DNA of 64,000 nucleotides, taken from contig NZ_CP015992.1 in NCBI RefSeq assembly GCF_001708505.1, positions 682,001-746,000 of the forward strand, in the 5' to 3' direction. The notes beneath the pieces are model-generated. The model saw only the letters and a list, made by a program, of their open reading frames with translations, ran no database searches and was not told the DNA's origin. The stretch is from Pseudomonas sp. TCU-HL1 (GTDB lineage: Bacteria; Pseudomonadota; Gammaproteobacteria; Pseudomonadales; Pseudomonadaceae). A program made the translations under genes and the position numbers. Positions 25,557 through 33,424 of the stretch are shown in pieces; the stretch's first letter is position 1, and each line of letters opens with the position of its first letter.

Positions 25557-27662
25557 ATGCCGACACTGCACTGGGTAGGAAAGGATAAGGTCCGGCAGCA
25601 CCACAGGGACGTTCCCTACCGTGTCCTGCGCGACCACTACCGCTTCCAGGCGCCCGCCGAAGCACCAGCCAACAGCACTGACAATCGAATTGTCCATGGC
25701 GACAACCTGGATGCGCTGAAGAGTCTGCTGCCTGAGTTCGAGGGCAAGGTGCAATGCATCTACATCGATCCGCCGTATAACACCGGCAACGAAGGTTGGG
25801 TGTACAACGACAACGTCAACGATCCCCGTATGCGTAAATGGCTAGGGCAGGTGGTTGGTAAGGAAGGCGAGGATATGAGCCGCCACGACAAGTGGCTGTG
25901 CATGATGTATCCGCGTCTGAAGTTGCTGCATCGCTTGCTCTCGGAGGATGGCGCGATTTTCATCTCCATCGACGACAACGAAGTGCACAACCTCCGTGGC
26001 CTGATGGACGAGATATTCGGGCGTCGCAATTTCGTTACTACGGTGATCTGGGAAAAGGTCTATTCACCCAAGAACAGCGCCCGCCACTTCTCAGAGGACC
26101 ATGATTTCGTCTTGGTCTACGCAAAGGATGCTGAGCAGTGGACGCCCAACCCCATGCCGCGTTCGGAAAAGCAGAACGAGCGCTACAAGAACCTGGATCA
26201 GGACCCGCGCGGCTCCTGGAAGCCTGGTGATATCTCTGCGCGCAACTTTTACAGCCAGGGTACTTACGCAATTCGGTGCCCTGGCGGACGGCTGATCGAA
26301 AAACCGCCGACAGGTACCTACTGGCGTTACTCCGAGGAAAAATTGCGCGAACTGGATGCCGACCGGCGCATCTGGTGGGGGCCGGATGGTAACGGTGTTC
26401 CGGCCATCAAGCGCTTCCTCAGCGAGGTCAAATAAGGTGTTGTTCCCCAGACACTCTGGCGCTACAGCGAGGTTGGGCATACCCAGGACGCCAAGAAAGA
26501 GCTGCTGTCGATCATCGACTTTGACGGCTCGGAACCCGCGTCGGATAACTCGAGCGTGGTCGACGCGACCCTGCAAGTCGCGCTTGCCGCTCAGGTCGAG
26601 CTGACCGCCGCGAGTGCCGCTACGGTGGGACGGCCGATCCCCTCGGAAGTGAGAGGCGCAATGGACCTGTACCCGCTACGCCCGGCGTTTGCCGAAGAGA
26701 TCCGTACCCTGCGCTTGCCACAACTCTTCCGTCAGGCGCCAGTCGGCCTGATCTTCACCGACGAAGACGGTGGCGTTCTTCTAGGCAAAGCGCAGTTGCT
26801 CGACCACGAATTTCGCTTGGCCGACTGCGATGTCAACGATTTCGCCTTGGAGCCGGCCGGTGGCGATCTGGTAAAGCTCGACCTACTGCGGGTGGGTGAC
26901 GTGCAGGGCGATTACGAGCCGACGCGCATCCGACTTAAGGACACGGAAATCCGCAAATGGCGCGACTACCTGTCCAGCCTTGACCCAGAGGCGAAGCGTC
27001 GCCAACTGACCGGGTTGGTCGGTAACTGGCTGGGCAGGATGCCGCCGCTGGCGGAAAGCGATCTGCAAGCCTACATTCACAAAATTCTTGCTCGCCTGAG
27101 CCCAGCGCAGCTGGACGAAGTGCTGGAGCAGCAGAATGCTTATGTCGATAGCATCCGCCAGCGGGTGCGCCGCGAAATGGTCGACTTTGCACGTCGCAGG
27201 TTTCGCCAGTAGATTGACCTGCACAAGGTGGATACCCGGCCGTTTTACCGCTTGCCGGAGGAGATCGCCCCGCGTCAGAAAGCCCCTGTGGCCGCCGACA
27301 ACAGTCTGTATCTGCGCGAGGAGCGGGGTAATGGCCTGGAGGAGCATATGGCCGACTTCCTGGCTGGCTGCGAGAACCTACGCTGGTGGCACCGCAATCC
27401 AAGTGGGCGTGGCTTTTACTTGAACGGGCCGATCAATCATTACCCGGATTTCATACTGCGCTTGCGCTCCGGGTTGATTGTGCTCTTGGAGACCAAGGGA
27501 GGTGACCGCGACAACTCCGATTCGGACGGTAAGATCGAACTCGGTCGGCTGTGGGAGCAGTGTGCTGGGCGCAACTTCCGCTACCTGATGGTGTTCGAGG
27601 GGAGCCCGTCACCTGGAGCATATTCTTGGGCTGAGGCATGTGAATTGCTAAGGAGTCTGTAA
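25557..27662 (+). pseudogene. Type III restriction-modification remnant: Mod fused in frame to the end of Res
   Basis: A single frame runs through three segments. The first (25557-26435) is a Mod methyltransferase N-terminal part: HGDNLDALKSLLPEFEGKVQ, the catalytic IDPPYNTGNEGW, then SEDGAIFISIDDNE and part of the target-recognition region. It ends with TAA at 26433-26435, where Mod proteins continue VKQGVVPQTLWRY. The frame goes on with TLWRYSEVGHTQDAKKELL, then near 26520-26600 switches to a Res C-terminal region. A TAG at 27210-27212 interrupts RFRQ/IDLHKVDTRPFYRLP. The last part holds the PD-ExK-like nuclease site YPDFILRLRSGLIVLLETKGG. Mod motif I (FAGSGTT-type) and the whole Res helicase are absent. 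In an intact system Mod methylates adenine and Res is the ATP-dependent endonuclease; neither can work here. Confidence 0.85.
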
Positions 27663-27767
27663 TCTAGCGGCTGCAGGCGAGGCCCAGTGGTGTTTCGCCT
27701 TCACGCTCAGCGAAGGAAATGGCAATAGGCTTCATGCCGTGAAAAGACTGCACAACGGATGGTCAAA

Positions 27768-28352
27768 ATGAGCCCCAATTTCTACCCGTCTCACCGAATC
27801 GCCGACGCCGTTGCCCTTGCGACAACTTTGCACGCGAATCAAACCCGCAAAGCCACCGGCATCCCCTATCTGTCGCACTTGCTGGGTGTTGCTGGTCTGG
27901 TGATGGAGCACGGTGGTGATGAAGAACAGACCATTGCCGCCTTACTACATGACGCCGTCGAGGATGCTGGACCGCACGCTGAAGCATTGATTCGGGAGCA
28001 GTTTGGCGAGCGGGTTACCCGCATCGTCCTCGCCTGCACCGATGGCGTGCCGGATGCACACGGCGAGAAGGGGGATTGGCACACTCGCAAGCAGCGTTAC
28101 CTCGCCCACCTGGCCGAGGCGTTGACGGAGGTGTTGCTGGTGTCGGGTTGCGACAAATTGCACAACGCCCGAGCGATTGTCAGTGCTCTGCACGCCCACG
28201 GCCCAGCCATGTTCTCGCGGTTCAACGCCGGGCAGGCGGGGACGCTGTGGTACTACGAACAGTTGGCCGGGGTTTTCCTGTTTCATCTGCCCGGTTCGCT
28301 TGCCGACGAGTTGGCGCGAACTGTCGCCGAGCTAAAGCGTTTGGCCGCCTAG
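27768..28352 (+). CDS. HD-domain metal-dependent phosphohydrolase (RelA/SpoT-type HD fold)
   Basis: The protein of about 194 residues has an HD fold like the hydrolase half of RelA/SpoT proteins: NQTRKATGIPYLSHLLGVAG, then AALLHDAVEDAG with the metal-binding His-Asp, and VLLVSGCDKLHNARAIVSAL with a second Asp. Stand-alone HD proteins of this type hydrolyse nucleotides, including (p)ppGpp in small alarmone hydrolases; which substrate applies here is unknown. An in-frame ATG nine bases upstream (27759) is an alternative start, and neither has a strong ribosome-binding site. It follows the type III remnant and lies 2 bp before an unknown gene, so the two form a small operon. Confidence 0.8.
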   Translation: MSPNFYPSHRIADAVALATTLHANQTRKATGIPYLSHLLGVAGLVMEHGGDEEQTIAALLHDAVEDAGPHAEALIREQFGERVTRIVLACTDGVPDAHGEKGDWHTRKQRYLAHLAEALTEVLLVSGCDKLHNARAIVSALHAHGPAMFSRFNAGQAGTLWYYEQLAGVFLFHLPGSLADELARTVAELKRLAA

Positions 28353-28354
28353 CC

Positions 28355-28840
28355 ATGGGGAGGGCTGAGCCAGGCTCGAATCCTTTACTCAATCGACTGG
28401 ACGAGTGGCGGCCGGGCTGCTGGTGCGCCGCCGTCATCCAACTGTTCGCGGCGTTCGAACGCGAGGAGGAGGGAGGGCATTCGCGCTATCCGGCGCAGTG
28501 GGCGTATTTCCTGTGGGCACCTACCGATACCGCTATTCCTCAGGCGCTTCCGGATGGCTGGGGAATCAGCCTGGAACCACCCTGGGAGGAGATTGCCTCC
28601 GATCTAGCTGGCGCTGCTGTCTTTGTCCTACCCGAACGCGAAGTGGACTGGCCCACTCTCTTGGATATCCTGCGGGTATGCGGGGATCCTGCTCCCTGGC
28701 TGCTGCAGGTAATCAGGCAGGTACAACGCACCAAACGGCGAGTACGACAGCGGCGCTTTCTCGAGCTCTACGGCGAGGGTGACAATTACGCCTTCGAGAA
28801 ATTCATGCGCAGCGCGCTGGCGAAGCCTGCGGAGCATTGA
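28355..28840 (+). CDS. Hypothetical protein linked to the HD hydrolase
   Basis: The ATG at 28355 gives a 161-residue, Trp-rich protein: NPLLNRLDEWRPGCWCAAVI, AYFLWAPTDTAIPQALPDGW, ISLEPPWEEIASDLAGAAVF and a basic tail RTKRRVRQRRFLELYGEGDN. No membrane segment, signal peptide or known motif is visible. The gene starts 2 bp after the HD hydrolase stop, which suggests joint expression. I do not recognise the family. Confidence 0.6.
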   Translation: MGRAEPGSNPLLNRLDEWRPGCWCAAVIQLFAAFEREEEGGHSRYPAQWAYFLWAPTDTAIPQALPDGWGISLEPPWEEIASDLAGAAVFVLPEREVDWPTLLDILRVCGDPAPWLLQVIRQVQRTKRRVRQRRFLELYGEGDNYAFEKFMRSALAKPAEH

Positions 28841-28864
28841 GTTCTCAGGCTCAATTGCCATAGC

Positions 28865-28926
28865 CGCGAACCGAAACCGCTCGTGGTCGCGAACCGAAAC
28901 CGAAACCGGAACCCGAACCGAGACCG
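28865..28926. repeat. Imperfect CCGAAA-type tandem repeat
   Basis: The stretch contains GCGAACCGAAACCGCTCGTG followed by GCGAACCGAAACCGAAACCG and degenerate copies (GAACCCGAACCGAGACCG). The unit is roughly a hexamer CGAAAC/CGAACC, with one 24-bp block (GCGAACCGAAACCG plus spacer) repeated. It lies between the end of the unknown protein gene and the broken chemoreceptor, in a 227-bp region with no gene. Function is unknown. Confidence 0.6.
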
Positions 28927-29067
28927 TTGATAGCGGTGCACCGAGACTGAGAATGAGACTACCCCTGGGCTGAAGCAGCTCCTCGGAATAGAGGGGGCCA
29001 ACTCGTCGTTCAGCGTTTCACTGAACAGCCTGGCGAGCCCCCCGGCTGTGGACACCAATCCCGGCCC

Positions 29068-30267
29068 TCAACTCCCCCGCAACACCGCCAACCCGGCCAG
29101 CGAAACTGACAGCTCGCGCAGCGCGCGGCCGGCGGTTTCGGTCTCGCGGACGCTGGCCTCGTTGTTCACGGCGATCTCCACCAGCTGGCTGAGGTTGCGC
29201 GAGATGTCCTCGGCCACCAGGGTCTGTTCCTCGGCGGCGGTGGCGATCTGCTGCGTCATGTCGCGGATGGTCTGTACCGCGTCGGTCACGCCATTGAGGA
29301 TGCGCCCGGCCAGGTGCACCTACTCCACGCCTTTCTCGCTGCTGCGCCGGCCGCTTTCGATGGCCTGCACCGCGCTAGCCGCACCTTTCTGCACGGCGGC
29401 GATGATGGCGTTGATCTCCGCCGTGGACTGGGCGGTGCGCTGGGCGAGGTTGCGTACCTCGTCGGCCACCACGGCGAAGCCGCGGCCGCTTTCCCCGGCC
29501 CTGGCGGCCTCGATGGCGGCGTTCAGCGCCAGCAGGTTGGTCTGCTCAGCGATGCTGTGGATAACCTCGAGCACTTCGCCGATCCGTCCGCTGTCGACTT
29601 CTAGTTGGTGGATGACCCGGGCGGTGCTGGTGATCTCGTCGCGCACGTCGTTGATGCAGCTGACCATGCCCACCATGGCCTGCTCGCCCTGCTGGGCGGC
29701 CTGTTCCGCGTCGTCCGCCGCGCGGGCCGCCTGGGCGGTGGCACCGGCGACTTCCTGGGCCGCGGCGGACATCTCCTCCATGGCGGTGGCCACCTGGTCG
29801 GTGCGCTGGTTCTGCTCCTGGATGCCCTGGCCGAAGTGGCTGGCGATGGTGCTCAGCTCGTCGCTGGCCCGGTCCAGTTGCCGGGTGCCTTGCCCCAGGC
29901 TGGCGAAGGTGTCCGAGAGGCGATCGTTGAGCACGTTGGCGGCGGCGGCCAGGCGCCCCAGTTCGTCACGGCGATCCAGGCGCAGCCGCTCGCTGGCGCT
30001 GCCCTGGCCGAGCCGTTCGACGTAGCCGGTCAGTTGCCCCAGCGGGGCGACCAGGCGTTGCTGGATCAGCCAGCCACCGAGCAGCCAGGCCAGCACGGCG
30101 GCCGTCGGCGGCAGCGCCATCAGCCAGGCCGGCGCTGTGGGCGCACCGAGCTCGCCGAGGCGGTCGGACAGCAGGCCGAGGCCGACCAGGGCCGGAAGCA
30201 GCACGGACAACAGGCAGGCGCCGAGAAGCACCAGGGTCTTGCTACGCAGGGAGAGTTCGAGAGGCAC
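29068..30267 (-). pseudogene. Methyl-accepting chemotaxis protein broken by an amber codon
   Basis: The full frame would give 399 residues. Two N-terminal membrane helices (TLVLLGACLLSVLLPALVGL and PPTAAVLAWLLGGWL) flank a very short periplasmic loop, so there is no periplasmic ligand-binding domain. A HAMP-like region follows, then the signalling domain with the hairpin tip EVIHSIAEQTNLLALNAAIE and AGESGRGFAVVADEVRNLAQ. At codon 316 a TAG (29320-29322) replaces the likely Gln of GVEQVHLAG; the rest (TDAVQTIRDMTQQIATAAEE) continues in the same frame to 29068. The break removes the second half of the cytoplasmic helical hairpin. Its place after the p-cresol genes suggests a former role in chemotaxis towards aromatics. 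Confidence 0.85.
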
Positions 30268-30333
30268 GCGGGTATTCCTTTATCGGTTCTTGTCTGCAAG
30301 AGGTGGCGCCCGCCACCTCCATGGCCGGGGCGG

Positions 30334-30702
30334 TTACTTCAGGCTCTTCAAGTAGGCGATCAGGTCCTGGCGTTCCGCCGCGCCGCCCTGGCCCGGGTAC
30401 ATCATCAGGTTGCCCGGCAGCAGGGCGGCGGGGCTGGTCAGCCACTTGTCCAGGTTGGCGTCGTTCCACTCAAGGCCGGCACCCTTGAGTGGCGCGGAGT
30501 AGCGGAACCCCGGCGCCTGGGCGCTGGCGCGGCCGTACACGCCGTGGAGGCTCGGGCCCATGAGGTTCTTGCCGGCTTCGGTGCTATGGCAAAAGCCGCA
30601 TTGGGCGGCAAACAGGGCTTGGCCCTTGGCGGCGTCGCCCTGGGCGAAGGCGAGGGAGGAGGCCAGCGCCAGGCCGGCGGCGATGAGTTGCTTGTGGAGC
30701 AT
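30334..30702 (-). CDS. Periplasmic class I c-type cytochrome
   Basis: The 122-residue protein has a Sec signal peptide (LIAAGLALASSLAFA, cleavage near residue 21), a heme-binding CGFCH near residue 35, and a Met ligand region PGNLMMYPGQ near residue 100, as in cytochrome c2/c550 types. It could accept electrons from the p-cresol methylhydroxylase cytochrome subunit and pass them to the terminal oxidase, by analogy with soluble carriers in related clusters; this is inference. A strong hairpin (30720-30755) separates it from pchF, so it may be expressed from its own promoter or by read-through. It lies 66 bp upstream of the broken chemoreceptor gene. Confidence 0.85.
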   Translation of the reverse strand: MLHKQLIAAGLALASSLAFAQGDAAKGQALFAAQCGFCHSTEAGKNLMGPSLHGVYGRASAQAPGFRYSAPLKGAGLEWNDANLDKWLTSPAALLPGNLMMYPGQGGAAERQDLIAYLKSLK

Positions 30703-30719
30703 GGTGTTTCCTACACGTG

Positions 30720-30755
30720 AAAAGGCCTCGCCGGGCTAGCCAGGCGAGGCCTTTT
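30720..30755. terminator. Bidirectional rho-independent terminator after pchF
   Basis: AAAAGGCCTCGCC pairs with GGCGAGGCCTTTT around a 10-nt loop, with T-runs on both strands. It lies between the pchF stop at 30761 and the cytochrome gene start at 30702 and should end the pchACXF transcript. Confidence 0.85.
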
Positions 30756-30760
30756 TGGTT

Positions 30761-32329
30761 TTAAAACTTGTTGGCGAGGTCGATGCCGGACTTGCCGGGC
30801 GCGAGAATGTTGTTCGGGTCCAGGGCGCGCTTGATGGCGTGTTCCACCTTGCGCTTGACGGTGCCGTAGCTCTGCGCCACGCGCTCCTGGAACGCGGTGT
30901 TGACGCGGTACACGGCGTAGCCATGTTTCTCGAACTCATCCAGCAGCTCGTGGAAGCAGGCATTGGCGCGCTGAGTTTCCTCGGGGTTGGTGCGGTCGTA
31001 CAGCACGTCGATCACGTGGTGCATGTCGCGCCAGCCGACGATGAACTCGCCGACGTAGTCCAGGCCGTGCTTGTTGAGAATCTTCTTGGCCAGCGCCTGC
31101 TGCTTGTCGCACTCGCTGCCGCGGGCCTGGCTGACCGGGGCGAACCACATGGAGCCGCCGCCGCCGCGCCAGTTGTACAGGCCGAATTCCTGCAGGTTGG
31201 GCACGCCGGACATCAGCTGGGCACGGTACTTGAAGGGCTGGGTATCGCCGGCTTCTTCCTCGGTGACGATCCTGCCCTTGCCCAAGGCTTTCAGCGCCCC
31301 GGTGACAATCTTCCAGTTCACGTCCACCTGTTCCTGGGTGCCGTAGAGGGCGGCGTAGACGTTCCAGGCGCCGAGGTTCTTGTCCTTCTGGATCTGCTTG
31401 AGGATGGCGTCCGGGGTCGCGCCAGGCTCGGTGGTGTAGTCCGAGCGGCGGGTGTTGCAGGTAGAGGCTTCCCAGAGCACGCCGGCGATCACCACGGAGT
31501 TGGGGATGACCTGGGCGATGCGCAGCGGGCGGATGAATTCGACGATCTCGCTGATGTCGGACTCGTTCTCGAACTTGATCTCGAAGGGTTTGAACACCGG
31601 CGGCTTGGGCATCAGCCAGAAGCCCATCTTGGTGCAGATGCCGTAGTTGGCCTGGGTGAACATGCCGTCCAGGGTCGGGCCATAGCCCCACTTGAACACC
31701 TGCCAGGCGTTGTCGCCCTTTACCCCGCCCATGCCGGTGCGGTAGACGTCGCCGTTGGCCAGCACCACTTCCATGCCGCACTGCATGAGGAAGTGCTCGC
31801 CGTAGGGGGTGTAACCCACGCCGCGATCCATGGTGTTGCCCAGCGGGCCGGCGATGGCCGACGGCGCGGAGAAGGACAGCATCAGCGGGAGGTTGTTCTC
31901 CTGGATATAGTCGTACAGCTGGCCATAGGTGACGCCCGGCTCGACCAGCGCGGTGCACAGTTCCGGGTCGACGTGGATGATCTTGTTCATCTTCTTCAGG
32001 TCGAGGATCACCTGGCCGCGCTGGCCGGGAGCCGCCGAGCCGTAACCGAAGTTGCGGCCGGTGGAGATGGTCCACACCGGAATGCCGTGCTCGTTGCAGA
32101 TCTTCACCACGCCCTGCACCTGTTCGACAGTGGTGGCGGTGAGCGCTGCGGACGGTGCGTGCTCGGCGTTGTCCACAGCCATCATGATCTTGTTGTAGGG
32201 GATCAGTTGGTCGTCCTTGACCAGGACGTTGTCCTCGCCCAGCAGCTTGCGGAACTTGGCCAGGGCTTGCTGGAAGTTGGCGTCATTCACGCCACGGGGA
32301 AGCAGGGTGTTCTTGGTTTGCTCGGTCAT
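30761..32329 (-). CDS. pchF: p-Cresol (4-cresol) methylhydroxylase, flavoprotein subunit
   Basis: PchF oxidises 4-cresol to 4-hydroxybenzyl alcohol and then 4-hydroxybenzaldehyde, using water as oxygen source and passing electrons to cytochrome PchC. The 522-residue protein belongs to the VAO/PCMH family. The FAD-binding half has ISTGRNFGYGSAAPGQRGQV and the PLGNTMDRGVGYTPYG segment. The cap and catalytic part includes QEFGLYNWRGGGGSMWFAPV, where the Tyr of LYNW is at the site of 8-alpha-O-tyrosyl FAD linkage in known PchF (VAO has His there), and YAVYRVNTAF, which holds the catalytic Tyr-Arg pair. No signal peptide is seen, as in other PchF. It is the last gene of pchA-C-X-F. A eugenol-type substrate cannot be excluded. 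Confidence 0.92.
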   Translation of the reverse strand: MTEQTKNTLLPRGVNDANFQQALAKFRKLLGEDNVLVKDDQLIPYNKIMMAVDNAEHAPSAALTATTVEQVQGVVKICNEHGIPVWTISTGRNFGYGSAAPGQRGQVILDLKKMNKIIHVDPELCTALVEPGVTYGQLYDYIQENNLPLMLSFSAPSAIAGPLGNTMDRGVGYTPYGEHFLMQCGMEVVLANGDVYRTGMGGVKGDNAWQVFKWGYGPTLDGMFTQANYGICTKMGFWLMPKPPVFKPFEIKFENESDISEIVEFIRPLRIAQVIPNSVVIAGVLWEASTCNTRRSDYTTEPGATPDAILKQIQKDKNLGAWNVYAALYGTQEQVDVNWKIVTGALKALGKGRIVTEEEAGDTQPFKYRAQLMSGVPNLQEFGLYNWRGGGGSMWFAPVSQARGSECDKQQALAKKILNKHGLDYVGEFIVGWRDMHHVIDVLYDRTNPEETQRANACFHELLDEFEKHGYAVYRVNTAFQERVAQSYGTVKRKVEHAIKRALDPNNILAPGKSGIDLANKF

Positions 32330-32341
32330 CTGTCAGCTCCT

Positions 32342-33025
32342 TCAAGCCACGATCGAGAACGAAACGAATTGGCCGGCAAGCGCCGGAAGCTGGCTGGCGA
32401 GGCCTGGGGCTGCGCCGCTGTCGGCGGTGCCCAGGCTGGCCAGGCTATGGCCTAGGCTGGCCGCCCATTGCGCGGAGCCGCCGCTGCGCGCGGCGCTGGC
32501 CAGCTTCAGGGGCCGGCCGCCCAGGGGGTGCTCTCCGCTCAGGCTGAAGCCACCGCCGCAGGCGTGCAGCTGCTGGCCCAGGCGCAGGGCGCAGCCCTGG
32601 GCGCTGTCGGCGCTGAGCAACTGGTGGCGGGTGCCGCCGGCGAGCGCGCTGTGCTGGCCAAGCCACTGCACCCGCGCACCGCTGCTGCGGGCGAGGTCGA
32701 GGATCAGCGCGGCGCTGGCGTCATCCACCAGGCCGATGATGCGTTGCGGCTGGCCGCTCAGAAGGCGCTTCTGCAGGCCCAGGACGAAGTCCAGACCGAG
32801 GTCGGTGCGCTGCACTTCCGCCTTGCCGGCCGCAGCGCTTGCGCCCACACCGGCCAGGAAGGCATTGCCGGCCGCCTGGCCATCCACCAGCACCAGGGTG
32901 GGCAGCGGCTGGGTCTGGCCGCCGAGCATGGCCTTGGTCATCGCCAGGCTGGAGGCGCCCATGGCGGCGCCGGCCAGGCCGCCCAGAGCCATGCCCTTGA
33001 GCAGGGTACGACGTTCGATGTTCAT
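32342..33025 (-). CDS. pchX: PchX-like protein with twin-arginine signal
   Basis: The gene sits between the cytochrome and flavoprotein genes, exactly where pchX lies in characterised pch clusters. The 227-residue protein starts MNIERRTLLKGMALGGLAGA, a twin-arginine signal with RR followed by a hydrophobic stretch. The mature part is Ala/Gly/Leu-rich with no recognised catalytic motif. Its role is not established; because PchF lacks its own signal, PchX could help export or assemble the PchCF complex, which is inference. The ATG at 33025 has a GAGG site about 10 bp upstream; a GTG nine bases earlier is in frame. It lies 12 bp from pchF and 10 bp from pchC. Confidence 0.8.
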   Translation of the reverse strand: MNIERRTLLKGMALGGLAGAAMGASSLAMTKAMLGGQTQPLPTLVLVDGQAAGNAFLAGVGASAAAGKAEVQRTDLGLDFVLGLQKRLLSGQPQRIIGLVDDASAALILDLARSSGARVQWLGQHSALAGGTRHQLLSADSAQGCALRLGQQLHACGGGFSLSGEHPLGGRPLKLASAARSGGSAQWAASLGHSLASLGTADSGAAPGLASQLPALAGQFVSFSIVA

Positions 33026-33035
33026 CGTCGGCACC

Positions 33036-33371
33036 TCAGGGCTTGGTCGCGGGGGCGGGCGACTTGGAGATGTACTCGCCGACCTGTTGCAGGGCCTTGT
33101 CGTCGATGTACGAGGCCGGGAAGGCCGGCATGGCGCGGAATCCGTTGCGCACGACGATGGAGATGTACTGCGGCGGCAACTGGCGGCCGGTGATCACCGG
33201 GCCCACCTGGTGTTCGTGGCAATGGCCGCAGACCTTCTGGTAGACGTTCTCGCCGCTCTTCCATTGACCGTCGCCATCGGCGAAGGCCTGCCCGGCGAGC
33301 AGGGCGAGGGGCAGTGCAAGGCCGGCCAGCAGAGGCCGTTTCACAGCTTGGCTGTTGAGGAGTGAAGACAT
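33036..33371 (-). CDS. pchC: p-Cresol methylhydroxylase, cytochrome c subunit
   Basis: PchC is the periplasmic c-type cytochrome that binds PchF and takes the electrons released on 4-cresol oxidation. The 111-residue protein has a signal peptide (LLAGLALPLALLAGQAFA), the heme motif VCGHCH near residue 49, and IVRNGFRAMPAFPASYIDD, where the Met is the likely axial ligand and the segment is very typical of PchC. It follows pchA by 53 bp and is 10 bp before pchX, within one operon. Confidence 0.92.
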   Translation of the reverse strand: MSSLLNSQAVKRPLLAGLALPLALLAGQAFADGDGQWKSGENVYQKVCGHCHEHQVGPVITGRQLPPQYISIVVRNGFRAMPAFPASYIDDKALQQVGEYISKSPAPATKP

Positions 33372-33424
33372 TTCGTACTCCGTTTTTTATTGGGTGGGTG
33401 CGGGGTGTCGGTGATGCGGCCGCA

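Noticed and set aside
25557..30267. Possible stop-codon reassignment (amber read as Gln), given several TAG codons inside good frames.
   Set aside because: Many intact genes end normally at TAG (pobA, the HD hydrolase) and the interrupted genes also carry TAA or TGA stops and deletions. Decay explains it better.
30755..32455. A 566-residue plus-strand frame antisense to pchF.
   Set aside because: It is the complement of a clearly functional PchF and has low-complexity Val/Gly/His-rich sequence.
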